A program made the position numbers and the translations under genes. A stretch of 15,048 nt of DNA, from assembly GCA_016868515.1 (NCBI GenBank), contig VGGM01000003.1:1-15048 (forward strand), given 5' to 3'. The notes under the pieces were generated by a model. It was not told where the DNA came from, made no database searches, and worked only from the letters and a program-made list of their open reading frames with translations. Below are positions 1-7,965 of this stretch, piece after piece. Positions within the stretch are counted from its first letter, which is position 1; each line of letters opens with the position of its first letter. This DNA is from Bacteroidota bacterium. Its GTDB lineage: Bacteria; Bacteroidota; Bacteroidia; Bacteroidales; VadinHA17.

Positions 1-793
1 CACCTCCCGTGAACATGGCTCCTTCCGAGACCAGTACTACGGAGTATTTGCTAGGATTAAGGTTACGGTCCTCAACGAGAAGCTTTGTGAGTTGTTCTAT
101 ATCAAATTTATATTCCGGAATAACACACCGGTTGGCAGCACCGGCCATCGTGGGAAGCATAGCTGTGAAACCGGCATAACGCCCGAATACCTCCAGCACC
201 ATTATCCTTTCGTGTGAGCCTGCCGATGTCCGAAGGCTGTTGGTCATCTGTATTGTCCGGGTAACGCAGGTGCTGAAGCCGATACAGTAATCGGTTCCCG
301 GCACGTCGTTGTCCATTGTCTTTGGAATAGCCACCACTTTAACGCCCTGCTTGTAAAGGTGCACCCCATAACTTAGTGTGTCGTCACCACCGATTGGAAT
401 CAGGAAGTCAACCCCGAGCCACTCAAGGTTCCTGATCACCTCAGGGGTAAGGTCGTTAATGTCGTTAGCATATTTATCCTTAAGATGCTCAGGCACACCG
501 TCTTTAGGAACATGACTTGGCCTTGTGCGTGAGGTATGAAGAAATGTGCCGCCGGTACGTCCGGCCTTATTAACCAGGTCATCGGTAAGTATCTGGTAGC
601 AGTCTGAATTGTCGGCCTTCTGGTCTCTTTTCAGTTCCAGAATACCGGCCCAGCCGCGCCTCAGGCCAATAACCCTGAAACCTTCCCTGTTTGCTCTGAT
701 TGTAACCGCCCTGATGGCCGGATTCAGGCCCGGAACATCTCCGCCTCCCGTTAGAATTGCAATTACCCCTCTGATCTTCTTCTGATTAACCAT
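1..793 (-). CDS. pfkA: 6-phosphofructokinase, PPi-type active site (partial, C-terminus off the left edge)
   Basis: Phosphorylates fructose 6-phosphate to fructose 1,6-bisphosphate in glycolysis (cytoplasm). I translated the minus strand from the ATG at 793; 264 codons are visible before the edge. The N-terminal glycine loop TGGGDVPGLNPAIR lies at residues 15-28. GGDDT is at 135-139 and PKTMDND at 157-163, where D161 matches the catalytic base. VFGRYAGF follows near 200. ATP-dependent enzymes such as E. coli PfkA have Gly at the positions of D138 and K158; Asp plus Lys is the known signature of PPi-dependent PFK and of the mixed-substrate group III. PPi use is therefore the inference, though group III members vary. 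No nearer or upstream in-frame ATG competes with this start, which has only a weak GAAGAA before it. The last ~100 residues are not in the window. Confidence 0.93.
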   Translation of the reverse strand, partial: MVNQKKIRGVIAILTGGGDVPGLNPAIRAVTIRANREGFRVIGLRRGWAGILELKRDQKADNSDCYQILTDDLVNKAGRTGGTFLHTSRTRPSHVPKDGVPEHLKDKYANDINDLTPEVIRNLEWLGVDFLIPIGGDDTLSYGVHLYKQGVKVVAIPKTMDNDVPGTDYCIGFSTCVTRTIQMTNSLRTSAGSHERIMVLEVFGRYAGFTAMLPTMAGAANRCVIPEYKFDIEQLTKLLVEDRNLNPSKYSVVLVSEGAMFTGG

Positions 794-841
794 AACTTCT
801 TCGTTTATAAGTTCATTCCATAATAAGTTCCAAACAGGGCA

Positions 842-874
842 TAAAAGTATTGCTTTTAGAATATTATCCCAACA
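842..874 (-). promoter_or_regulatory. Candidate Bacteroidota-type promoter for the phosphofructokinase gene
   Basis: Read on the minus strand, TGTTGG (869-874) is followed 20 bases after its TTG by TACTTTTA (842-849). This is one mismatch from the -7 consensus TAnnTTTG, and the spacing lies inside the TTG-N17-23-TAnnTTTG range known for this phylum. It sits about 50 bases upstream of the ATG at 793. Confidence 0.4.
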
Positions 875-930
875 GATATAGCCAATTAGTAGTAAACGGG
901 CATAAATATGGCCTGCAGGGTATAATTTGT

Positions 931-938
931 TAACTTTG
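931..938 (+). promoter_or_regulatory. Candidate -7 element for the C_GCAxxG_C_C gene
   Basis: TAACTTTG matches TAnnTTTG exactly and lies 40 bases before the ATG at 979. I found no TTG at the expected -33 distance, so the call rests on the -7 box alone. The rest of the 794-978 gap holds only this and the divergent phosphofructokinase promoter candidate; no hairpin or small gene was seen. Confidence 0.3.
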
Positions 939-978
939 GGGAACTTCGCAGTGCCGGCCTGCGGTTATCGCAAGTACC

Positions 979-1428
979 ATGAGAACAGAGAAGAGGGAAA
1001 AAACAGCGGCGGAAGCCTTTATGAATGGATGGAACTGTGCACAGGCTGTAGTTAAGGCCTGGCCTGAACTGTACGCGGGATGTGAATCGGCCGCACTGAA
1101 ACTATCGTTTGGTTTTGGCGGCGGTATGGGCAGGCTGCAGGAGACATGCGGAGCGGTAACCGGTGCATTCATGGTTATAGGCCTTTTCAGGGGTTCTGAG
1201 CATCCCGACGATGCAGCCAGGGATATTTCGGTGCTGGAGATCCGGGAATTCAGGCGTAGATTCAACGAACTGCATAATAGTCTGCGGTGCATTGATCTTA
1301 TCAGGGTCGATCTGAACACCGAGGAAGGCAGGGAGGCTCAGAAGAGGCCGGAGGTGAAGGAAAAGACATGTCTGAAGTGTGTAACTGACTCTGTTAGAAT
1401 ACTGGAGGATATATTGCTGAAGCGATAG
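979..1428 (+). CDS. C_GCAxxG_C_C family putative redox-active protein
   Basis: Small cytoplasmic protein (149 residues) of the C_GCAxxG_C_C family, named for its conserved cysteines. The visible pattern is NCAQ (C20), an extra C35, ETCGAVTGA (C57), C104, and a CLKC pair (C131, C134). A glycine-rich stretch FGFGGGMG at 44-51 precedes the central cysteine. The family is predicted to bind a metal or do thiol redox chemistry, but its reaction is not known to me. There is no signal peptide or membrane segment. The gene ends two bases before the next start at 1431, so the two are almost certainly co-transcribed. Length and cysteine spacing look complete. Family assignment is firm; the function is not. 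Confidence 0.88.
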   Translation: MRTEKREKTAAEAFMNGWNCAQAVVKAWPELYAGCESAALKLSFGFGGGMGRLQETCGAVTGAFMVIGLFRGSEHPDDAARDISVLEIREFRRRFNELHNSLRCIDLIRVDLNTEEGREAQKRPEVKEKTCLKCVTDSVRILEDILLKR

Positions 1429-1430
1429 CG

Positions 1431-2351
1431 ATGGAACAGATTAAGACACCCGTGGGGAGGGTTCTTGTTTCCGGTGCCACCGGACTTACGGGCAGAGCTC
1501 TTACACCCCTGCTTAAAGAGAGCGGTTACGAGCTGGCTGTTCTGTACAGAAAGGAAAAGCCTCAAACCGGCGATAACTGCTACCGGTGGGATCCCTCATC
1601 GGGTTATATTGAGCCCGGAGCCCTCAATGGAATTACACATATAATACACCTTGCAGGGGAAGGGATTGCTGACAGGAGGTGGAGCACCAGAAGGAAGAGG
1701 GAGATAGTTGATAGCCGTGTTCAGGGTGCAAGGCTTATATTCGATCATACAATGAGGGAGGGGAAGGGAGTAAGATGTTTCATCTCCGCATCGGGAGCCG
1801 GTTATTACGGGAGTATAACCGGAAAGAAGATATACACCGAGGAAGATCCTCCCGGTTCTGATTTTCTTGCGACCACATGCGTAAAATGGGAAGAGGCTGC
1901 CGACATGTTCAGGCATTCAGGTATAAGGACCGTAAAATTAAGGACCGGAGTGGTACTTTCGGGCAAAGGGGGCTTTGTCGGGAAAATAACAGCTCCTATG
2001 AAGGCAGGAGTGGCTGCATGGTTTGGTGACGGGATGCAATACCTGCCCTGGATACATATTAATGATCTTTGCCGTATCTACCTTAAGGCTCTTGATGATG
2101 ATTCGATGGAAGGCCCCTTCAATGCGGTTGCCCCTGTTTCGGTTACCCAGAAGGAGCTTGTTTCCATACTGAGAAAAAGGAGGCGGCAGCCGGCGATTCC
2201 GATCGGGATCCCTGCTTTTGCAGCCAGACTGGCTTTTGGTGAGATGTCATCAGTTCTGCTCTGTGGAAGCAGGGTTTCAGCATCAGCACTCGAGGCTGCG
2301 GGTTTCAGGTTCCGCCATCCCTCTCCGGCAGAAGCCATCGAAGCACTCTGA
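1431..2351 (+). CDS. TIGR01777 family NAD(P)-dependent epimerase (YfcH/SDR39U1-like)
   Basis: Atypical extended SDR of the TIGR01777 group (E. coli YfcH, human SDR39U1), 306 residues and apparently complete. The Rossmann dinucleotide loop is GATGLTG at 15-21. Other family hallmarks are HLAGEGIADRRW (73-84) with a following RK..I..SR pattern, SASGAGYYG (119-127), a TEEDPPG..F segment (136-145), CVKWE (150-154), RTGVVLSGKGG (171-181) and PWIHINDL (206-213). The C-terminal part with LAFGEM.S.LL (267-277) and GFRFRHP (291-297) matches the DUF1731 tail. The classical SDR YxxxK is not clearly present after Y125/Y126, as is usual in this group. The substrate is unknown; cell-division and redox roles have been suggested for relatives. 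It follows the cysteine-rich gene by 2 bases and meets the BNR gene tail to tail with 3 bases between stops. Confidence 0.9.
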   Translation: MEQIKTPVGRVLVSGATGLTGRALTPLLKESGYELAVLYRKEKPQTGDNCYRWDPSSGYIEPGALNGITHIIHLAGEGIADRRWSTRRKREIVDSRVQGARLIFDHTMREGKGVRCFISASGAGYYGSITGKKIYTEEDPPGSDFLATTCVKWEEAADMFRHSGIRTVKLRTGVVLSGKGGFVGKITAPMKAGVAAWFGDGMQYLPWIHINDLCRIYLKALDDDSMEGPFNAVAPVSVTQKELVSILRKRRRQPAIPIGIPAFAARLAFGEMSSVLLCGSRVSASALEAAGFRFRHPSPAEAIEAL

Positions 2352-2354
2352 CTG

Positions 2355-5018
2355 TTACCTGAAGTTAAGTACCGGAAAGAAAATCCCGTCCCGAACCTCA
2401 GTTTTCCTTATAATGCTCTTCCCGTTGAAGCTCATTTCAACCCGGTAGATTCCCGGAATAGCCCTGTTTGTGTTCCAGTAGAGTTTGCTGATACCAGTGG
2501 CAGGCTTTATTTCACGCCTGAAGACCTCTTTGCCGTCGCTGTCGGTTATGGTAAGTATTGCACCTCCCGGAGTATTATCCCTGAAATAGTACCATATCTC
2601 AAGTCCGTTGGGCTCATTGGGTGTTCGCAGGTGATTGCTGCCGGTCATATGGTAGTTACCCCATGATGCCTGCTGTGAATAGTTCATTTTTGGTTTGGGT
2701 TCCACCTCGAACAGGAAGAAATCTCCGGCTTCAACTTCTGCCGTGAACTGCTGCAGCGGCGATATGTCGGTAATCCAGGCTGCCCTGCCATAGGTTCCAA
2801 CAATAAGGTCATTCTCGCGGGGGTGTACTGTAAGGTCGCGAACAACCGCCGGTGGCATATTTGAACGGAGCGGCTGCCATTTGCTGCCTCCGGTCAGGCT
2901 TACAAATACTCCCTTGTCGTTACCTGCAAAGAGGAGGCCGGGGTTCTTTCTGTCCTCGAAAATGACATTCACCGGGCTGTCGGGAAGATCTGATGAGATA
3001 TCGGTCCAGCTTCTTCCGTAATCAGTGGTCTTGTACAGGTAGGTATTGAAATCATCATTGTGGAATCCGTTTTTGGCAACATAGGCGGTTCCGGCATCAT
3101 GCCATGAAGCAAAGACCGACATTACCCACCTGTCGGCCGGTGCGCCCAGCCTGGTGAGGTTGTCAGTAGCCTCATACCATTCTGCTCCATGGTTTGTTGT
3201 TATATGAACATGCCCGTCGTCGGTGCCGGCCCAGATAACTCCCGGCTTAACGGGAGATTCCGATATGGTGGTGATTGTACAGTACATTATATGCCCGGTT
3301 CCGGCTATCTTAACCCTGTCGTTGTCGGTAAGGTCGGGACTTATCTCCTCCCATGTATCGCCCCTGTTGAACGAGCGGAGCAGTTTTTCCCCGCCGGTGT
3401 AGAGTATTGAGCTGTTGTGGGGAGAGAGTACAAGAGGGGTTACCCATGTATACCTGTAGGGATCGGCACCTGCCGGCGGAACCGGGGCAATCGGAACCCT
3501 CTCACCCTTAAGCTGATCGACACGGTGATGCGACCCGAACTGAGTGGTGAAGTAGAGCCACCTGTTATCTTCAGGGTCTACCCTGCAGTACATTCCATCC
3601 CACATGCCTACGATAACCCAGTCGGCCAGGTTTACCTGTCCCGACCAGCTGTTCGAAGGGCCCTTCCAGGTTTCATGATCCTGAAGTCCTATATAGATGT
3701 TGTAGGGTTCTGCATTATCAACCTCAACGTTATATATCTCACCCAGCGGAAGCTGATAATAGTGATTCATGCTCAACCCTCCGTCCCAGGTACTGTAAAT
3801 TCCTCCGTCGGAGCCCAGCAGGATATGCCTTGGATCGTCGGGGTTTATCCAGAAGGAGCGGTTATCACCGAAATTGGTCCTGAACCTGTCCTGATTGCGT
3901 CCCACCGGCCATGTTTTACCGCCATCGAGGGTATAGAACATGCCAACACCCACAATGTATATCTTGTTGTGATCAACGGGATCAATGTAGATTCTGTTGA
4001 AGCTGTAGGCGGCCTTTCCGCTTACATCAACGGCTGGGTCGCTTATTCTTTTCCAGCTTTTTCCGGCGTCGAAGCTTTTATAAACCTCTCCTCCAATGAC
4101 GTTATCGAGCGACCGGTCAGTAAATACATCAAACGGAGGCAGCTTGTCCGGATCAACGCCGGGTTTCAGGCTGAGGTTCTGCACTACGGCAACCAGAATA
4201 TCGGGATTGGCCCTGTGAATATCAATGCCTATTCTTCCGAGCGGTACATCGGGCAAACCGTTCTTTAGCATGGTCCACCTTACCCCTCCGTCGGTTGTTT
4301 TATATATCCTGCTTTTCATTCCACCAGGCTCATATGTCCATGCAGTACGGACCTTTTCATACGCAGCGGCATAAAGAATGTCGGGGTTTTTCCTGTTTAA
4401 GGCAAGATCTATAATACCCGTTGCCTTGTCAATGAAGAACACCCTGTTCCAGCTCTTACCACCGTCGGTGGTCTTGAAAACTCCCCTGTTCTCATCTTCA
4501 GAGAAGAGCCCGCCCATTGAGGCGACATATACAACATCGGGGTTTTTGGGGTGGATCACAACTTTTGAGATATGATGTGTATTATTGAGCCCCATATTCT
4601 GCCAGGTTTTGCCGGCATCGGTTGATTTCCAGACTCCGTTCCCGTAATAAGACGACCGGGCATTGAAGGTTTCCCCGGTTCCTGTCCATACTATTTCCGG
4701 ATTTGAGGGAGCCACTGCAATGTCGCCAACTGATGTACTGCCGATGGCATCGGAAATGCATTCAAAGGTGGTGCCGTTATTGACGGTTTTCCAGACTCCC
4801 CCTGAGCGCGGACCGACGTAAAAGGTGTATTTATGCTTCGGGCCCGGGTTTTCCGGTACTGCTATACTTCCAACCCATGCACTGATTCTGAATGCGCCAA
4901 GGTTTCTGTATCTGAATGCCTCAAACGGATCTGCTCCCGGAACTGAAGGAGGCACCTGCTGTCCGCTAAGTGTCAGGCCGAACACAATAAGTGTTAATAC
5001 TACATTTATTATTCTCAT
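2355..5018 (-). CDS. Secreted BNR/Asp-box beta-propeller protein (sortilin-like/glycosyl hydrolase-like, COG4447 type)
   Basis: 887 residues beginning with a Sec signal peptide (hydrophobic 5-18, likely cleavage near SGQ, 18-20). At least nine Asp boxes of the S/T-x-D-x-G-x-x-W type are visible: starts near 132, 183, 241, 315, 363, 549, 607, 664 and 707, with degenerate copies near 78 and 409. This implies one or two seven-to-ten-bladed propellers, as in VPS10/sortilin and GH74-like proteins. The last ~70 residues (about 820-876) look like a FlgD/Ig-like sandwich with a DSDGKEVFRREI strand pair and PGIYRVEM. Such proteins are often annotated as glycosyl hydrolases, but I see no recognisable catalytic set, so a binding or chaperone-like role is equally possible. 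It is the last gene of the M14-TldD-TldE cluster, starting 36 bases after tldE stops. Compared with common homologues, the GPFRGGR-type N-terminal motif is degenerate (GAFRISAW, 41-48). Confidence 0.85.
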   Translation of the reverse strand: MRIINVVLTLIVFGLTLSGQQVPPSVPGADPFEAFRYRNLGAFRISAWVGSIAVPENPGPKHKYTFYVGPRSGGVWKTVNNGTTFECISDAIGSTSVGDIAVAPSNPEIVWTGTGETFNARSSYYGNGVWKSTDAGKTWQNMGLNNTHHISKVVIHPKNPDVVYVASMGGLFSEDENRGVFKTTDGGKSWNRVFFIDKATGIIDLALNRKNPDILYAAAYEKVRTAWTYEPGGMKSRIYKTTDGGVRWTMLKNGLPDVPLGRIGIDIHRANPDILVAVVQNLSLKPGVDPDKLPPFDVFTDRSLDNVIGGEVYKSFDAGKSWKRISDPAVDVSGKAAYSFNRIYIDPVDHNKIYIVGVGMFYTLDGGKTWPVGRNQDRFRTNFGDNRSFWINPDDPRHILLGSDGGIYSTWDGGLSMNHYYQLPLGEIYNVEVDNAEPYNIYIGLQDHETWKGPSNSWSGQVNLADWVIVGMWDGMYCRVDPEDNRWLYFTTQFGSHHRVDQLKGERVPIAPVPPAGADPYRYTWVTPLVLSPHNSSILYTGGEKLLRSFNRGDTWEEISPDLTDNDRVKIAGTGHIMYCTITTISESPVKPGVIWAGTDDGHVHITTNHGAEWYEATDNLTRLGAPADRWVMSVFASWHDAGTAYVAKNGFHNDDFNTYLYKTTDYGRSWTDISSDLPDSPVNVIFEDRKNPGLLFAGNDKGVFVSLTGGSKWQPLRSNMPPAVVRDLTVHPRENDLIVGTYGRAAWITDISPLQQFTAEVEAGDFFLFEVEPKPKMNYSQQASWGNYHMTGSNHLRTPNEPNGLEIWYYFRDNTPGGAILTITDSDGKEVFRREIKPATGISKLYWNTNRAIPGIYRVEMSFNGKSIIRKTEVRDGIFFPVLNFR

Positions 5019-5054
5019 AGCTGTGGTTCTATAGTCTCTGATTTATGTGGATTA

Positions 5055-6389
5055 TCAGATTCCTCCTATCTGCATATCAATGACCCTGAATGTCGGGGAG
5101 GCAAATGTTCGGTTCCTGTCGATATCGTTTCCGGTCATGTCAATGCCGTTTAGTATTGATGCTGCTGTTCCGGCGATGGTCAGTCCCTTTACCGGGTGGG
5201 TAATCTCTCCCTTTTCGATCCAGAACCCTGTAACGCCACCGCTGAAGTTACCGGTTACCGGGTCAATTCCATAACCTGTCACCCCTTTCAGAAGCAGTCC
5301 CCGCGGAGTCCCGGCAATTATTTCGTTTCTTGAGTATTTTCCGGGTTCAAGATATATGTTATGTGTACCTATGCCCGGCATTGAGGTAAAGCCTCCGCGG
5401 CTTGCATTGCCGGTGCTGACAGTACCGGCCCTTCTGGCTGCGGCAGTGTTGTAGATAAAGGCCCTTGCCACGCCGTTTTCCACCAGTTTGCGTTTCGATG
5501 TTGGTACTCCTTCTCCATCAAAAGGCCGGCTGGCCATACCCTTTTCAAGTGTTCCGTCATCATATATTGTAATTAGCCCGGATGCGAACTTCCGGTCAAG
5601 TGATTTTCCCAGAAAACTTGCGCCCTGGTTTACTCTTTCCCCATTTAGAGCCTGTATTACTCCGCCGAAGAGTGAGCCGGCCACTTCGGAATCGAAAATT
5701 ACGCTGGCCCTTTGAGTTTTAACCATTTTAGGATCAATGAGTTCATATGCTTCACGTGAAGCGGTGGCAGCAATCTCGTTAAGCGGAAGAAGGTCGGCGA
5801 AAAACCTTCTTGAGCACGATTCACCCCCGGTGTTCTTCTGGTCGCCCTTTTCGGCTACCACGCTAACGCTTAGTGAGCAGGCCGATGTTTTATACGATTT
5901 TGCAAAGCCGCTGGAGTTTGCGATAAATACCTCCGTTTCACCTTCGCCGTAGCCTGCTCCCGAGCTTTTTGATATTCTCGGATCCTTGAGTGCAAGAGCC
6001 TCGAGGTCGAGTGCCATATTTATCTTCTGATCCATTGGCACGATTGCTATTTCGGGGTCAAACAATCCGGCAACAGCGGCCATTCCCGGGTCAGTCGGAA
6101 GCACGTTGAATTCATCCGGTGTAGTGAGTTTTGCGAAGGCTATTGCCTTCATAATGGTATCATCAATTGCCTTGGTGCTGAAGTCATTGCAGTGGCTGAA
6201 TCCGGGTCGGTTGCCGGAGAATACCCTAACCCCGACACCTGCCGATGCAGCCTCCTGAATTGTTTCAATTTCGGAATTGAGCACTCTTACCGTAAGCCGC
6301 CTGGATGATTCAATATACACTTCAGCTGCATCGGCTCCGAGCTTCAGGCATCTCTGGACCAGTTTTTCCGATAGATCCTTATAATTCAT
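5055..6389 (-). CDS. pmbA: TldE/PmbA family subunit of the TldD/TldE metalloprotease
   Basis: 444 residues, close to the 450 of E. coli PmbA/TldE. In E. coli, TldE pairs with TldD in a heterodimer that cleaves unfolded peptides, matures microcin B17 and degrades the CcdA antitoxin. The U62/TldD fold is recognisable: AAEVYIESS (21-29) and GVGVRVFSG (51-59) in the N-terminal domain, then a C-terminal domain with DDGT (277-280), RPFDGEG and LVENG segments and a terminal DRNRTFASPT. Where TldD has its HExxxH, this protein reads GSLFGGVIQALNG (238-250), with no histidines, as expected for the non-catalytic partner. It has no Sec, Tat or lipoprotein signal, unlike the TldD next to it. It begins 25 bases after the tldD stop, consistent with one transcript. 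Confidence 0.92.
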   Translation of the reverse strand: MNYKDLSEKLVQRCLKLGADAAEVYIESSRRLTVRVLNSEIETIQEAASAGVGVRVFSGNRPGFSHCNDFSTKAIDDTIMKAIAFAKLTTPDEFNVLPTDPGMAAVAGLFDPEIAIVPMDQKINMALDLEALALKDPRISKSSGAGYGEGETEVFIANSSGFAKSYKTSACSLSVSVVAEKGDQKNTGGESCSRRFFADLLPLNEIAATASREAYELIDPKMVKTQRASVIFDSEVAGSLFGGVIQALNGERVNQGASFLGKSLDRKFASGLITIYDDGTLEKGMASRPFDGEGVPTSKRKLVENGVARAFIYNTAAARRAGTVSTGNASRGGFTSMPGIGTHNIYLEPGKYSRNEIIAGTPRGLLLKGVTGYGIDPVTGNFSGGVTGFWIEKGEITHPVKGLTIAGTAASILNGIDMTGNDIDRNRTFASPTFRVIDMQIGGI

Positions 6390-6414
6390 TTCATTTGGTT
6401 TTAAAAGTTTAACT

Positions 6415-7932
6415 TCAGGCTCTGCTTCCGCCTACATTAATACCCCTAATTCTTACCGTAGGCTGACCCGCGGTTACCTCGGCGTTTTGACCCTTGCCGC
6501 AGATACCGGGCCCGAAATCGAGGTCGTTGCCCACGGCATCGATGTTTGAGATCACGTCCAGGCATGAACCAATAAGGGTTGCTCCCTTCACCGGCTTTGT
6601 TTTCCGGCCGTTTTCAACGAGGTAGGCCTCACGGCATGTAAAGTTGAAGACGCCTGTTACCGGATTCACGCTTCCCCCGCTGAGGCTCTGCACGTAAATC
6701 CCCTTTTTGGTTGAGGCCAGTATGTCGGCCGGATCACTGTTTCCTCTTTCAATATATGTGTTAGTCATCCTGGGTATGGGCAGAAATCGGAATGATTCCC
6801 TGCGTCCGTTGCCGGTTCTTTCCATGCCAAGTTGTCTGGCACTAAGCACATCGGTCATATATCCGAGCAGGACTCCATTCTCGATCAGCACGTTTTTTCT
6901 TGCCTGGGTTCCCTCATCGTCAAAGTTTATGGTGCCCCTGAAATTGGGAATGGTACCATCGTCGACCATTGTAAAGAGGTCGCTGGCGACCTTCTGTCCG
7001 AGTTTTCCGGTAAACGCACCCACACCCTTTGCAATATTATCGGCCTCGAGCGGATGACCGACGGCTTCATGCACCAGCACACCGCCCCATCCGTTCTGCA
7101 TGACAACATCCATTATTCCGGCTGGGGCTTCCTCGGCTGCCAGCATCGCAATGGCCTCCCTTGCAGCGTTCTGAGCAACCTGTTCGGGGGTGACGGTTTC
7201 GAACATTTCGAAACCTGAATGATAGCTGAGCCGTTCCCTTGCCATGTGCCGGGCATTACCATCGTCACTCATAGCCTGCACAATAAAGAAGAGAAGCGGC
7301 AGTTCATCCCTTAGGTAAACTCCCTCACTGGTAGCTACCACGCGGCTTCGTATCTCATCGTAGTAGTCAACCATAGCCATTTTTATTCTCGGATCATAAG
7401 AGAGGGCAGCAGCATTTGCCCTTTCAATGATTTCGATTCTCTTTTCATCGGCAATTTCACCAAGGGGACGGGCAACGGTAATAAAGGTGTCACGCGCCGG
7501 AGTGACAAGATCGACCGGAGAGACAGTTTTCCCCGACCTGGCAACATAAGATGCCACTTCGGCAGCCCTGATAAGCTTTTCAGGAGTGATCTCATCGGTA
7601 TATGCGAACCCTGTCTGATTGCCGGAGATAACCCGGATACCGGCTCCCTGGCTTATGCCATACAGGCCGCTCCTGAACTTAGACTCCTCCATTACAATCT
7701 GCCTGGATATTCTGTTCTCGATATAGACATCGGCGTAGTCGCCCCCTCTTGCAAGAGCTGCAGCAAGAACCCCTGACAGCGTTTCCCTGTCAATATCCAA
7801 TCCCTGTGATTTTCCGCGACACGAAAGGAGCTGGGTCATTAATGCGGGAGTTGCTGCAACAAGCAATCCTCCTTTCAGGCTCATACCCAGGAATTTTCTC
7901 CTGGGGATGTCCCTGACTTTGAGTTTTTCCAT
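6415..7932 (-). CDS. tldD: TldD family zinc metalloprotease with Tat signal and lipobox
   Basis: Catalytic subunit of the TldD/TldE peptidase. 505 residues against 481 in E. coli, the excess being an N-terminal leader of ~45 residues. The zinc site is intact: HEAVGH at 288-293 (HExxxH) and C478 in GICGKG, equivalent to the third ligand of E. coli TldD. The leader holds PRRKFLG at 10-16 (twin-arginine motif), a hydrophobic stretch (17-36) and LLSC at 35-38, which fits a lipobox with C38 lipidated. No acidic LES-like motif follows C38, so surface display is not predicted. The ATG at 7932 is the only start that includes the twin arginines. E. coli TldD is cytoplasmic, so this copy appears to act in the envelope. 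It follows the M14 gene by 33 bases and precedes tldE by 25. Confidence 0.93.
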   Translation of the reverse strand: MEKLKVRDIPRRKFLGMSLKGGLLVAATPALMTQLLSCRGKSQGLDIDRETLSGVLAAALARGGDYADVYIENRISRQIVMEESKFRSGLYGISQGAGIRVISGNQTGFAYTDEITPEKLIRAAEVASYVARSGKTVSPVDLVTPARDTFITVARPLGEIADEKRIEIIERANAAALSYDPRIKMAMVDYYDEIRSRVVATSEGVYLRDELPLLFFIVQAMSDDGNARHMARERLSYHSGFEMFETVTPEQVAQNAAREAIAMLAAEEAPAGIMDVVMQNGWGGVLVHEAVGHPLEADNIAKGVGAFTGKLGQKVASDLFTMVDDGTIPNFRGTINFDDEGTQARKNVLIENGVLLGYMTDVLSARQLGMERTGNGRRESFRFLPIPRMTNTYIERGNSDPADILASTKKGIYVQSLSGGSVNPVTGVFNFTCREAYLVENGRKTKPVKGATLIGSCLDVISNIDAVGNDLDFGPGICGKGQNAEVTAGQPTVRIRGINVGGSRA

Positions 7933-7965
7933 AATGTTTATGTTTTACATTAACGATTAATTATC

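Noticed and set aside
2355..2600. Type IX secretion sorting domain at the C-terminus of the BNR protein
   Set aside because: The tail has an Ig/FlgD-like strand pattern but extends past it to DGIFFPVLNFR and lacks the usual final motif order of a type A sorting domain.
3417..4268. Long plus-strand open frame (283 codons) opposite the BNR gene
   Set aside because: It lies wholly inside the BNR coding region, whose opposite strand shows clear Asp-box repeats. The plus-strand product has no recognisable motif.
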